Source: Candidatus Omnitrophota bacterium (lineage in GTDB: Bacteria; Omnitrophota; Gorgyraeia; JAFGIU01). From it: 41,568 nucleotides of DNA. This document shows, piece after piece, positions 18,159 to 25,751 of this stretch. Position numbers and translations under genes: made by a program. The notes under the pieces were generated by a model that was given only the letters and a program-made list of their open reading frames with translations, was not told the origin of the DNA and made no database searches. How positions within the stretch are numbered: position 1 is the first letter of the stretch; each line of letters starts with the position of its first letter. The stretch is taken from positions 1-41,568 of the forward strand of contig JAFGIU010000131.1 of assembly GCA_016929445.1 (NCBI GenBank). Reading direction: 5' to 3'.

Positions 18159-18671
18159 CTAATGAGCAGGATTTTCCCCAGAAGAGCTGTGCCCGGGAAA
18201 GCTAAGATACTCCTCGTAGATCCATCCACTGCAGTGCGCAAGCGGTTCGATCTCATACCAGTCTCCGGTCTTTTTTCGTATTACAAGCTCTTGGCCGGAC
18301 TGAGCCTGTCCTACGATAGGAGCATTCACAGTGGCCCCGGCGCGGATATTGACTCGATCTCCTGAAATAAAACTCACGGATCCGATACGTCCGACATAGC
18401 GCATATGCACGTAAACAGAAACGGAACTCGGGAGCGCAATGCGAACCCAACTCCCCTCTCTGTCCAAGACATTAACCTGCACACCTTCAGATAGCTTGCC
18501 CAGAACTTCGTAACTCGTATGTGCTCCGGCGCGGATGTTCACTCTTTCGCCGCTGACCACCGCCACAACCGGAGGCGCGCTCTGGTCTTGCAGGGCGGCT
18601 CCAACGCCACCCGGCCCTGAAAAGAGTAGCACAAACGCCAGAAGTCCTCCTGCGAGGGACGGACGAAGCAC
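18159..18671 (-). CDS. Secreted protein with two bacterial SH3 domains, 170 aa
   Basis: The signal peptide is LAGGLLAFVLLFSGPGGVGA, followed by two SH3b repeats. Each opens with the same phrase: GERVNIRAGAHTSYEVLGKL (about residues 41-60) and GDRVNIRAGATVNAPIVGQ (about 105-123), and each has a GxW-type ending (GSWVRI, GDWYEI). Such domains often bind peptidoglycan or peptides in the periplasm. The start is GTG at 18671, with AGGAG eight bases upstream. It lies between the small basic protein and the M50 protease genes. Confidence 0.83.
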   Translation of the reverse strand: MLRPSLAGGLLAFVLLFSGPGGVGAALQDQSAPPVVAVVSGERVNIRAGAHTSYEVLGKLSEGVQVNVLDREGSWVRIALPSSVSVYVHMRYVGRIGSVSFISGDRVNIRAGATVNAPIVGQAQSGQELVIRKKTGDWYEIEPLAHCSGWIYEEYLSFPGHSSSGENPAH

Positions 18672-18682
18672 TGCCGAAGCTC

Positions 18683-18922
18683 CTAGGTTTTGGACTTATC
18701 TGTGGAGGCACTGCCCTCAGCGCCTTCTTCACCCGTGGGCGGTCCGGCCTTCTTCTTTGTAACCTTTATTTTGATCATTTTGACCTTAGGTAAAGCGTAG
18801 ATGGAGCGTCCTTCAGTCCATTCGTCCTTTTCTTGCATTTTTTCGATGCGTTCAAAGCGCTTCAGGACACTTCGACCTAGCCGAGCTCCCTTGCTTGCTT
18901 TCAGACTGGAATGTTGTCCCAT
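18683..18922 (-). CDS. Small basic protein, Chlamydiae/Verrucomicrobia type, 79 aa
   Basis: The first 50 residues (MGQHSSLKASKGARLGRSV, LKRFERIEKM, YALPKVKMIKIK) match the short basic protein family modelled as TIGR04137, known from Chlamydiae, Verrucomicrobia, Lentisphaerae and Planctomycetes and thought to associate with the ribosome. The remaining tail is Lys-rich and then acidic (GEEGAEGSASTDKSKT), longer than usual. A strong ribosome site (AGGAGGAAAGG) precedes the ATG. The gene is preceded by a hairpin at 18961-18978. The family call comes from memory of its pattern and should be checked by profile search. Confidence 0.75.
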   Translation of the reverse strand: MGQHSSLKASKGARLGRSVLKRFERIEKMQEKDEWTEGRSIYALPKVKMIKIKVTKKKAGPPTGEEGAEGSASTDKSKT

Positions 18923-18960
18923 TCCTTTCCTCCTATACCTTAGTTCTCAACTGTAACAGA

Positions 18961-18978
18961 AGAGACCCGGCGGTCTCT
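18961..18978 (-). terminator. Hairpin between the SPOR gene and the small basic protein gene
   Basis: A perfect 7-bp stem AGAGACC/GGTCTCT with a four-base loop follows the SPOR stop codon. The bases after it on the minus strand include only a short T-rich patch, so it may be a weak terminator, an attenuator or an mRNA processing site rather than a full terminator. Confidence 0.45.
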
Positions 18979-19007
18979 CCTGCCTACGTTTGTTTCAAAT
19001 TCTGTGA

Positions 19008-19595
19008 TTAAAGCTTTCTAACGAAGCAGTCGGAGTGGCGGGATCGCAGTTGCTGAACAACCTTAGTGGCTTGTGCCTTTGTTTCAAATCCGACGACAAT
19101 TATCTGGTAATAATCTCCATTGGGGTGCACTTGAGCCCCTTCATGCCCTTGACTCTTCAAAAACTCCACTTCTCGTTCAGCAGCGCTTAAGTGTTTGTAG
19201 GTAGCTACCTGGACGCCGAAATTACCGGTAATCGCGGGCGCCTCAACCCTTTCTTCGCTGGGTTTGGCTGAAGCATTTTGCTGATCCTGGCCAATTGACT
19301 GAGACTCCGCCTTATCCGTATTGGCCTGAGGTATCGACTCCACAATGAATTCTGTGACCACGGCGCTACCTGTGCTCATGCTGTCTAAACTGCGGCCGCG
19401 GTGCACTCCCAGACTAAAAGTGGCCAATAGGACCATTGTGGCGACAAGGGCCGCAATCACAATTTGGTCATAACTGACCGTGAGGTTGATGCTCTTGGAG
19501 CGCACGAGAGCCATCTTTTTCCTTGGCCGTTTATGGGTATCGGAGACTGTCTCCGGAAACAATTCTATCTGCTCGTCTTGTTGTATCTTGGACAT
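19008..19595 (-). CDS. Membrane-anchored SPOR domain protein, 195 aa
   Basis: Layout: a cytoplasmic N-terminus of about 42 residues with a basic patch (KRPRKKMALVRSK), one membrane helix (IVIAALVATMVLLATFSLGV), a polar linker, and a C-terminal SPOR domain (FGVQVATYKHLSAAEREVEFLKSQ to FVRKL, about residues 125-195). SPOR domains bind denuded glycan at division sites, so the protein probably localises to the septum. It begins only 7 bases after the lipoprotein gene, so the two are co-transcribed. Confidence 0.85.
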   Translation of the reverse strand: MSKIQQDEQIELFPETVSDTHKRPRKKMALVRSKSINLTVSYDQIVIAALVATMVLLATFSLGVHRGRSLDSMSTGSAVVTEFIVESIPQANTDKAESQSIGQDQQNASAKPSEERVEAPAITGNFGVQVATYKHLSAAEREVEFLKSQGHEGAQVHPNGDYYQIIVVGFETKAQATKVVQQLRSRHSDCFVRKL

Positions 19596-19602
19596 AAAAC
19601 GA

Positions 19603-20523
19603 CTACTTGGGTTGAATGGATGGCGCTATGGGTGGGGTTGCGGCTTCCGTGACTTGGCCAGCACCAATGCCCTTTTCCCCCGGTAGATCCTTAGCAGTAT
19701 CCGTCATGAAGGTGTTTTCGATCTTTCTTCCCACAGCTTGTTCTGCTTCCGATGCCTCTGGCTTTTCCTCCGCGACAATATCAAACTCAAAATCAAAATC
19801 GTAGGAAACGCCCGGCTCATCCTTGACGTTGAACTTGCTCTTGAAACCCGGGAGAACGACTCGGACTTTGCGTGCCTCTACGTGTGCCTTGAGAAAGGCG
19901 ATGAGGCCGTCATAAATAATCCCATCATGCACATAACCGCCGGTAAATTGAACTTGTCTAAGCAGCACAGTTTTTTTCCGCTGGCCCTGGGAAGCAAGAG
20001 AGCCGGCCAGGTTTGCACCGCTGCCGTAGATTCCGCCGGCGGCAGAGGCCGTGGTCTTGACAAAAGCGTAGGCCCCTCCGGAGGACTTAGCTTCCACAAG
20101 ACCGTTGATTGCGTCAGGATCCATAGTGAGATACTGACTACTCATATCATCGATCATAACAAAATACCTGGGGTCAACCGAGATCTTTCCTCCGGAATTA
20201 TTGGTGATCGTCAGATAAAAGACCACCACATCCGGCGGATAGGGGTTATCCCCGGCATTTTTTCCAAAGAGCTTTTCGTTCGCAAAAATTCGTTCCAGCG
20301 AGGGACCGTCCAAGTGCTTGAGAGTGACCTTGATCCCGCCTTGGTTGCTGACGTGGGAATCGGGGCGAAGAGACATCGTTAAGCGATATCCTGCATCCTC
20401 TCCGAAAAGGTCCATTTGACCGCGGGTCCGGCTCCTTTCGTGGGCCGCTTTTCCTTGAGCCATACAACCCACGGCAGTCAGCACCACACACAGAATGGAG
20501 ATACCCAACCACAATCTTCGCAT
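19603..20523 (-). CDS. Putative lipoprotein of unknown function, 306 aa
   Basis: The N-terminus MRRLWLGISILCVVLTAVGC is a lipoprotein-type signal with a plausible lipobox (AVGC). The mature region holds beta-rich sequence (VVVFYLTITNNSGGKISVDPRYFVMID) resembling domains that tether extracellular or periplasmic proteins, and ends in a Pro/Ala-rich tail. No family was recognised. The ATG follows a near-perfect promoter by only six bases, so its mRNA may be leaderless. It heads the run that continues with SPOR, small basic protein, SH3, M50, aroB and rnc. Confidence 0.65.
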   Translation of the reverse strand: MRRLWLGISILCVVLTAVGCMAQGKAAHERSRTRGQMDLFGEDAGYRLTMSLRPDSHVSNQGGIKVTLKHLDGPSLERIFANEKLFGKNAGDNPYPPDVVVFYLTITNNSGGKISVDPRYFVMIDDMSSQYLTMDPDAINGLVEAKSSGGAYAFVKTTASAAGGIYGSGANLAGSLASQGQRKKTVLLRQVQFTGGYVHDGIIYDGLIAFLKAHVEARKVRVVLPGFKSKFNVKDEPGVSYDFDFEFDIVAEEKPEASEAEQAVGRKIENTFMTDTAKDLPGEKGIGAGQVTEAATPPIAPSIQPK

Positions 20524-20529
20524 AGCTCA

Positions 20530-20557
20530 ATTATACCATGCACTTAGGACAGGTCAA
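20530..20557 (-). promoter_or_regulatory. Sigma-70 type promoter placed for a leaderless transcript
   Basis: On the minus strand TTGACC (20552-20557) and TATAAT (20530-20535) are separated by 16 bases. Only six bases separate TATAAT from the ATG at 20523, so transcription would begin at or next to the start codon. Confidence 0.65.
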
Positions 20558-20579
20558 CTTGGGCCCTGATCTTTCTAAG

Positions 20580-21755
20580 CTAGACCCTTGTATAGGGATC
20601 GAACAATTTTTGATGTTCTGTGAGGGCATAGCGGTCTGTCATCCCGGCAATATAGTCGCAAATAGCCCTTTCCGTGCCCTGTTCTTCCATGCGGCGGCGG
20701 GTGGTTGGGGGCAGTTGCTCAGGCTTTTCCAGGTAAACCTGGAAAAGATCCCGGATAAAGCGCTGGGCCTTGTTTGCCATACGGATCACACGGTAATGGC
20801 GGTACATGCGGTCCAGAAGCAGGCGGCGGAGCGGTTTTCTGATCTCTGTCATACTGGGGCTAAAGGATACCACCCGTTGAGGCCAACGCCGCGCTTCATC
20901 GGGTGTCTTTATCTTAAACTCTGCCAGGCGCTTTGCAGACTCATGCAGAAGATCGGTAATTTGCCGGTTGATGAGGTATCTCACAATTTGATACTTGCGG
21001 CGCGAGGCATCCATTTCTCCGAACTCATGGGCGACATGGTTGTGGGCCTCGCGCCACAGGTCCAGCTCCAGTAGATCCTCTTCCCGGAGGAGCCCGGAAG
21101 TCAGGCCGTCATCTAAATCGTGGTTGTCATAGGCGATTTCGTCCGCCACATCCACGACTTGGGTCTCGAGGCTGGGCTGGGGGAAGGAATCCCCGGATTT
21201 CCCGGGCCGTATTAGAGGGCATCTGCCCTTGTTAATCCCCTCACGGACTTCCCAGCTGAGATTAAGACCCGGGTATTGGGGGGAACGCTCTTCCAGGAGC
21301 TCAACCACCCGGAGTCCCTGCAAATTGTGATCAAAACCTCCGCAGTCCTTCATGAGGGCCCTCAGGGCATCTTCTCCGGCGTGGCCAAAAGGCGGATGCC
21401 CTAAGTCGTGGGCCAGGGAAATGGCCTCGGTCAGATCTTCATTAAGGCCCAAGGCCCGTGCAACACTCCGGGCGATGCCGGCCTCCTCCAGACTGTGAGT
21501 CAATCTTGTCCGGTAATAATCCCCTTCGATATTGACGAAGACCTGAGTCTTGTATTCCAGACGTCTGAAGGCGCTGGAATGAACGATCCGGTCCCTGTCG
21601 CGCTGGTAGGCAGTGCGGTAAGGGTGTTCCTCCTCCGTGTGCACGCGACCTGCGGAGTCCATGCTTCTCATGCCGTAGGACGCCAGATTTTCGGATTCTC
21701 TCTGCTCTTGATCAATGCGTGTCTGAATCTTGACCGGGATTTGTTCAGTGGGCAT
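20580..21755 (-). CDS. dgt: dGTP triphosphohydrolase-like HD protein, 391 aa
   Basis: Dgt-type enzymes hydrolyse dNTPs to the nucleoside and triphosphate. The opening DRDRIVHSSAFRRLEYKTQVF is the family signature. The HD metal site is intact: His87 in RTRLTHSLE, then His116-Asp117 in AHDLGHPPFGH, with a later Asp in VADEIAYDNHDLDDG. Length fits the bacterial dGTPase-like branch. The ATG at 21755 has GGAG seven bases upstream and overlaps the end of the AAA ATPase gene by 11 bases, so both are co-translated. dNTP pool control or phage defence are known roles of the family; neither is shown here. Confidence 0.92.
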   Translation of the reverse strand: MPTEQIPVKIQTRIDQEQRESENLASYGMRSMDSAGRVHTEEEHPYRTAYQRDRDRIVHSSAFRRLEYKTQVFVNIEGDYYRTRLTHSLEEAGIARSVARALGLNEDLTEAISLAHDLGHPPFGHAGEDALRALMKDCGGFDHNLQGLRVVELLEERSPQYPGLNLSWEVREGINKGRCPLIRPGKSGDSFPQPSLETQVVDVADEIAYDNHDLDDGLTSGLLREEDLLELDLWREAHNHVAHEFGEMDASRRKYQIVRYLINRQITDLLHESAKRLAEFKIKTPDEARRWPQRVVSFSPSMTEIRKPLRRLLLDRMYRHYRVIRMANKAQRFIRDLFQVYLEKPEQLPPTTRRRMEEQGTERAICDYIAGMTDRYALTEHQKLFDPYTRV

Positions 21756-23406
21756 TGCCGTTCTCCGATCCGTTCTTCCTCATGATTTTGGGCTTTCCAT
21801 AGGTTTCCAGCAGTTGGTTGATCTGATCGAGATCCCAGGCCCAGATATGAAGTTCTTTTGCGATCAGTCTGGAAGTATTGTCAATCTTATTTGAAGTGGC
21901 GATGATGCGGCGGTGGATTTTTTGACGGGACTCTTGGCACCACCGGGAAAAGGCCCAGACATCCCTATCGCTGGGTTCTTTTTCCAGAAACAGGCAAACC
22001 CAGTTGGCCAGGGGGCTTTGGGCTCGGATGATCCGGCCCAAACCTTCCACATGGGTGCTTCGGACCTCCTGGAACCGTTGGAGCCGGCGCGAGCGGCAGT
22101 CTACTTCAACGACTTCGTTACCAAAGCTCTCAAAGAGATTGATGATTTGTTCGGTTTGATTTTCTGGAAGCTCCGCGCCAAAGGTCTCGATTGCCTCCGC
22201 AGCCCGCTGACGAAAAGCTGTTGCTGCAGCCACTAAGGAATGTGGAAAAAGCATTTCTCTGCACCGATAGGCTGTGTCCAGCCAGAGAGCGAAGACTCCG
22301 TCTGTCAAGGAATAGAGTGTGCTGCGGCGCAGGACCAAATCTGCGTCCTGCAGCCGGGCGAGCTCGGAAGTGACGGATTTGCGGCTTAGGCCTATAGTCT
22401 TAGCCACATGGTCGGAGCGCTGGGGGCCTTCGCTTAGGGCCAGGAGAACGGCTGCGGCGCGTCTCTTCCGGGACGTCTGGGCTACACATTCGAGCATTAA
22501 GGTAAAGTGCTGGTTGAGCACGCCCGTGGGTTGGAAGAGAAGCTGAAAGAGGGCCTCCACCACATACTCTCGAGTCACCTCCTCCCAAGGTTCCGGGGCA
22601 TTGAGGGCGGCCAGTTTTTGCCCAAGGATATCCAAGTAGTACGGATGTCCGCCGCTTACCTCACTCAGGTATTCCTTGACCAAAGGAGAAATCCGCGTTG
22701 ATCCAACGCGTTGCTCGAGAAAGTGACAACTGTCCTCGGCCCCCAGTGCAGCCATTTCCAGGATTTCGAAATTTCCGAAAAGCAGGGTGAGTTTTTCCGC
22801 TAACAAATGTTTTGCGCGTTGAACATGGGAGCTTGTCAAGAGAAACATGGTGTGTTTCTGGATCATGATATGGCTGCTCAGAACCGAAAAGGCATTCCGG
22901 ATACCCAGACTTTCAAGATTATGAAATTCCTCCAATACGAATACACAGGGTTTTTGTGTGACCTCCCTCAAAGAGGATGTCAGGCTCAAGAACTCGGTAA
23001 AGATCTCTGAGGAAGCCTTAACCCGAGTGCTCTTTGCCAAGAGTCTTTTGACTGAGAGCGCCAAGGAAGGCGTGAGTTCATCGGCAATGCGCAAGAGGCT
23101 GTCCAGGCTGCGATCCGGGCTAGGCACGTGATCTTTCACTGCCTGATGGAGCAAAGTGGCTGTCCATCGTCGCGCCAACTGCCGGAAATCTTCGCCGTGC
23201 ACCAGCTCCAAATAGACGGGAATGCACCCTGCTTCGGACGCGTGCGCCAGACAGGAGCGTACAAGAGACGTTTTCCCCATACCCCGAAGGCCTAATAGAG
23301 CAATGTTCTGGCGGTATCCTTCGGAAAGGCCTTGGATTCTCTTGCTGAGAATCTCGCTCTCTTTCCGGAAAACAATGTGCTGTGAATCCGTATCAGACTG
23401 AAACAT
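21745..23406 (-). CDS. AAA/STAND-like ATPase with winged helix, 553 aa
   Basis: Walker A is GLRGMGKTS (residues 39-47) and a Walker B-like strand ends in PCVFVLEE (153-160). The fold pattern resembles the archaeal-type ATPase/ORC-like group. After the ATPase core, a winged-helix region (about 330-385: LALSEGPQRSDHVAKTIGLSRKSVTSELARLQDADLVLRRS) leads to a C-terminal domain (about 430-550) resembling the nuclease-like DUF234 part of that family, though its catalytic residues cannot be named. No membrane segment is present. It lies 16 bases after the NlpD-like gene and overlaps dgt. Function unknown; a DNA- or stress-sensing role is possible. Confidence 0.7.
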   Translation of the reverse strand: MFQSDTDSQHIVFRKESEILSKRIQGLSEGYRQNIALLGLRGMGKTSLVRSCLAHASEAGCIPVYLELVHGEDFRQLARRWTATLLHQAVKDHVPSPDRSLDSLLRIADELTPSLALSVKRLLAKSTRVKASSEIFTEFLSLTSSLREVTQKPCVFVLEEFHNLESLGIRNAFSVLSSHIMIQKHTMFLLTSSHVQRAKHLLAEKLTLLFGNFEILEMAALGAEDSCHFLEQRVGSTRISPLVKEYLSEVSGGHPYYLDILGQKLAALNAPEPWEEVTREYVVEALFQLLFQPTGVLNQHFTLMLECVAQTSRKRRAAAVLLALSEGPQRSDHVAKTIGLSRKSVTSELARLQDADLVLRRSTLYSLTDGVFALWLDTAYRCREMLFPHSLVAAATAFRQRAAEAIETFGAELPENQTEQIINLFESFGNEVVEVDCRSRRLQRFQEVRSTHVEGLGRIIRAQSPLANWVCLFLEKEPSDRDVWAFSRWCQESRQKIHRRIIATSNKIDNTSRLIAKELHIWAWDLDQINQLLETYGKPKIMRKNGSENGNAH

Positions 23407-23422
23407 GGTTATGCCTTAGAGC

Positions 23423-24115
23423 TTACGGCAGGTAGTGCAAGGGATTTTGGGGCACGTGCTTCTTGCGAATCTCAAAGTGCAAGGTGGGCTCTGTTGCCCT
23501 GCCTGTGCTGCCTACCTGTGCAATGACCTGATTCTGCTCCACCCAATCCCCCACGTTGACAAGAATGTCGTCAACGTGTCCGTAGACTGTGCTGTATCCT
23601 TCTGCGTGTTCTACAATCAATAATTTTCCAAGACCGCGGACTTGATCGCTTGCGAATTGGACCTGGCCGCTGCGGCTGGCGCGAATTCCTGTTCCTTCCG
23701 CTGCTTTGATATCAATTCCTTTGCGCGCCACCTGACCTTCTGTATTTCCGTAATAACCCACCACTATTCCGCGCAGAGGCCAAGAAAAGGTTTCATCCTT
23801 GGGCCCGGTAATGGGTGACTTGGCGGTCTTGGCAGTGCGGGGTGCGGTCTTTTGAGGCTTTTGGGCCCCGAGGATGAGCAGGCGCTGCCCCTGCTCTATG
23901 CGCGCGGCGTCGGGAATTCGGTTTGCATCGACTAAGTCTTCGACCTCAATGTTGTAAGTCTTTGCAATACTCCAAAGGGTTTGTCCCTGTTCAACAGTGT
24001 GGTAAATGCCTGAGGGATGAGTGGGAGGCACTTGCGGAATTTGCGTGACGGATGGTGCGGAAGCACATCCCAAAACGAAGAATCCCAGTATGCAGAAGAC
24101 AGGATATCGGGTCAT
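23423..24115 (-). CDS. NlpD-like lipoprotein with LysM and degenerate LytM (M23) domains, 230 aa
   Basis: The lipobox is FVLGC (Cys17). A LysM domain for peptidoglycan binding spans about residues 39-82 (VEQGQTLWSIAKTYNIE). A LytM domain follows (about 110-230), but its metal ligands are changed: the expected HxxxD region reads ARKGIDIKA without the His, and the expected HLH reads TLHFEIR. Such loss is known in E. coli NlpD and EnvC, which activate amidases instead of cutting peptidoglycan, so an activator role is inferred. The ATG at 24115 is used; a TTG at 24124 is in frame. It follows the tRNA-Gly gene and precedes the AAA gene. Confidence 0.87.
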   Translation of the reverse strand: MTRYPVFCILGFFVLGCASAPSVTQIPQVPPTHPSGIYHTVEQGQTLWSIAKTYNIEVEDLVDANRIPDAARIEQGQRLLILGAQKPQKTAPRTAKTAKSPITGPKDETFSWPLRGIVVGYYGNTEGQVARKGIDIKAAEGTGIRASRSGQVQFASDQVRGLGKLLIVEHAEGYSTVYGHVDDILVNVGDWVEQNQVIAQVGSTGRATEPTLHFEIRKKHVPQNPLHYLP

Positions 24116-24161
24116 TGATTCCAAAGGAGCAGTTGAGTGTAGACCCTTTTTATGACAGCGA

Positions 24162-24235
24162 TGGAGCGGGTGAAGGGAATCGAACCCTCGTTCTCAGCTT
24201 GGGAAGCTGACGTTCTACCATTGAACTACACCCGC
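24162..24235 (-). tRNA. tRNA-Gly (anticodon CCC)
   Basis: The minus strand folds into a full cloverleaf: acceptor GCGGGTG/CACCCGC, a D arm with TAGTTCAATGGTAGA, an anticodon stem TCAGC/GCTGA with loop TTCCCAA (anticodon CCC), and a T arm with GGTTCGATTCC. The 3' CCA is encoded (24162-24164). The first ten bases of the tRNA overlap the last codons and the stop of thiE on the same strand, so it sits inside the operon transcript. Confidence 0.95.
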
Positions 24236-24861
24236 TTAGAATGGGGGATCCGGAGCAGATTCTTGAGCTCCTTAGCGGCGAAAGACGGGTCCGCAGCAGC
24301 ACAAACCGCCCGGACTACTGCAATACATCGGGCTCCCTCTTCCACCACGCGCGAGGCATTGGAGAGATCGATCCCCCCAATGGCTACTTTAGGAATCATG
24401 ACAGACTGATGAACCTGTCTGACCAGGTCCAATCCGACCGGCTCGTAACTTGGTTTGGTTGGAGTTGAAAATACAGGCCCCACACCGATGTAATCCGCAC
24501 CCTGCTCTTCGGCTTTCTGTGCCTGTGTCAAACTGTGAGTAGAAACCCCAATGAACGCTTTTGAACCGATCAGGCGCCGTGCTTGCTCAAGTGGCAGATC
24601 GTCTTGGCCTAAATGAATTCCTTCTGCCCCCAATGCTAATGCAACTGCGATTCGATCGTTGACAACAAAGGGCCGGTCAAATTTTCGACAGACCTGTAAA
24701 ATCTTTTCGGCCTGCTGAAAAAATTCTTTTTCAGAGACCAGCTTGGACCGAAACTGAATTACGTCCGCACCGCCGTCTAAAGCTGCGTGTGCCAGCTCAG
24801 CGGGATTACGCTTTCCCGCTGAGGCGGCGTCTACTATAACATAGAGGTTCCAGGCGTTCAA
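24226..24861 (-). CDS. thiE: Thiamine-phosphate synthase, about 211 aa
   Basis: ThiE joins HMP-PP with thiazole phosphate to make thiamine phosphate. The TIM-barrel motifs are clear: DVIQFRSK, VVNDRIAVALALGAEGIHLGQDDLP, GVSTHS, YIGVGPVFSTPTKP and KVAIGGI. The start is most likely TTG at 24861 (MNAWNLYVIVD), which has GGAG ten bases upstream; GTG 24867 is an alternative. It overlaps the end of thiD2 by 56 bases. Its last codons (AAG CGG GTG TAG) overlap the 5' end of tRNA-Gly, so RNase P processing would separate the stop codon from the message. Confidence 0.92.
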   Translation of the reverse strand: MNAWNLYVIVDAASAGKRNPAELAHAALDGGADVIQFRSKLVSEKEFFQQAEKILQVCRKFDRPFVVNDRIAVALALGAEGIHLGQDDLPLEQARRLIGSKAFIGVSTHSLTQAQKAEEQGADYIGVGPVFSTPTKPSYEPVGLDLVRQVHQSVMIPKVAIGGIDLSNASRVVEEGARCIAVVRAVCAAADPSFAAKELKNLLRIPHSKRV

Positions 24862-25258
24862 CGGCACGTTTCTCCAATTGATATAAAGAGTAACGTAAAT
24901 CTTCCAGGCGGTTGTATTGTTTGGAGTCCAGCAGTTTGACACACTCCTCCAAGACGCGCAAGGACTCCTTTGCGCGTCCCGAGTTTGCCAAGAACAGATC
25001 CAGCAGGTTGCTTCGTCTTGGCTGGTGTTTGGAGTAGCTCTTCCCCACATCCTTGAATGAATCTCTTTCCCGGATTATCCGGGCCAAAGGGATGCCTGTT
25101 GCGGTGATGGATTGGGTCAGCTGTCTCCTCAAACTCATGAAGTCTTGGGTAAGGCTCTTGGAATCGATCACAAAGCGGCAGAGGTCTTCGCAAACTCGCA
25201 GTCCCTCTTTGGCGCGGTTGAAATTTGCGTCCAGGACGCGGTAGATATGAGAACTCAT
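24806..25258 (-). CDS. ThiD2-type HMP-phosphate kinase domain protein, stand-alone, 150 aa
   Basis: The opening YRVLDANFNRAKEGLRVCEDLCRF matches the domain fused to the N-terminus of ThiE in cyanobacteria and others, described as ThiD2, an alternative HMP-phosphate kinase unrelated to ThiD. A second family segment is ANSGRAKESLRVLEE. The protein is mostly helical. Here it is a separate gene that overlaps thiE, so the two steps are encoded as a split form of the known fusion. The ATG overlaps the rfaE2 stop (ATGA). The function follows from family knowledge; no catalytic residues are assigned. Confidence 0.8.
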   Translation of the reverse strand: MSSHIYRVLDANFNRAKEGLRVCEDLCRFVIDSKSLTQDFMSLRRQLTQSITATGIPLARIIRERDSFKDVGKSYSKHQPRRSNLLDLFLANSGRAKESLRVLEECVKLLDSKQYNRLEDLRYSLYQLEKRAVERLEPLCYSRRRLSGKA

Positions 25259-25749
25259 TCTAGATCGCGGAGTTTTGAAAGTGTTTCTGTGGTGGAGAAA
25301 CCGTCGACAAAAGGTATGAGGGCAACCTGCCCGCCAATGGATTTAACAAATTTTGCGCCCGCAATCTGGTCTTCTTGCCAATCTCCGCCCTTAGCTAAGA
25401 CCTGTGGCCGGACTTGTTCAATCAGCTTTTCGGGGGTTGCTTCATCAAAAAGAATTACGAGATCCACGCAAGACAGGGCCATGAGAACTTCTGCCCGGGC
25501 CCATTCAGGCTGAACAGGCCGCTGCCCGCCTTTGAGGTGACGTACCGAACGGTCCGTATTAAGACCGATGACAAGGCGTGTTCCCAAACGCTTCGCGTTT
25601 TGCAGACAGCGCACATGGCCGACATGGATTAAATCAAAGCACCCATTGGTGAAAACAATCTGCTCCCCTGCTGATTGCCAGGTTTCAATTTGCTGAAGGG
25701 CTTTGTCTAGTGGGGCATAACTCGCGGAGAGGCCATCAGGAATGGACAT
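25255..25749 (-). CDS. rfaE2: Heptose-1-phosphate adenylyltransferase (RfaE2/HldE C-terminal domain), 164 aa
   Basis: This nucleotidyltransferase makes ADP-heptose from D-glycero-beta-D-manno-heptose 1-phosphate for the LPS inner core. Motifs: FTNGCFDLIHVGHVRCL (the HxGH site, HVGH), GLNTDRSVRHLKGGQRPV, FDEATPEKLI, VLAKGGDW and the C-terminal GFSTT. The kinase half of HldE is absent, so a separate RfaE1 must be elsewhere. AGGAAA precedes the ATG at 25749. The gene follows gmhA by two bases, giving a heptose pair that supports a diderm envelope with LPS. Confidence 0.93.
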   Translation of the reverse strand: MSIPDGLSASYAPLDKALQQIETWQSAGEQIVFTNGCFDLIHVGHVRCLQNAKRLGTRLVIGLNTDRSVRHLKGGQRPVQPEWARAEVLMALSCVDLVILFDEATPEKLIEQVRPQVLAKGGDWQEDQIAGAKFVKSIGGQVALIPFVDGFSTTETLSKLRDLE

Positions 25750-25751
25750 GA

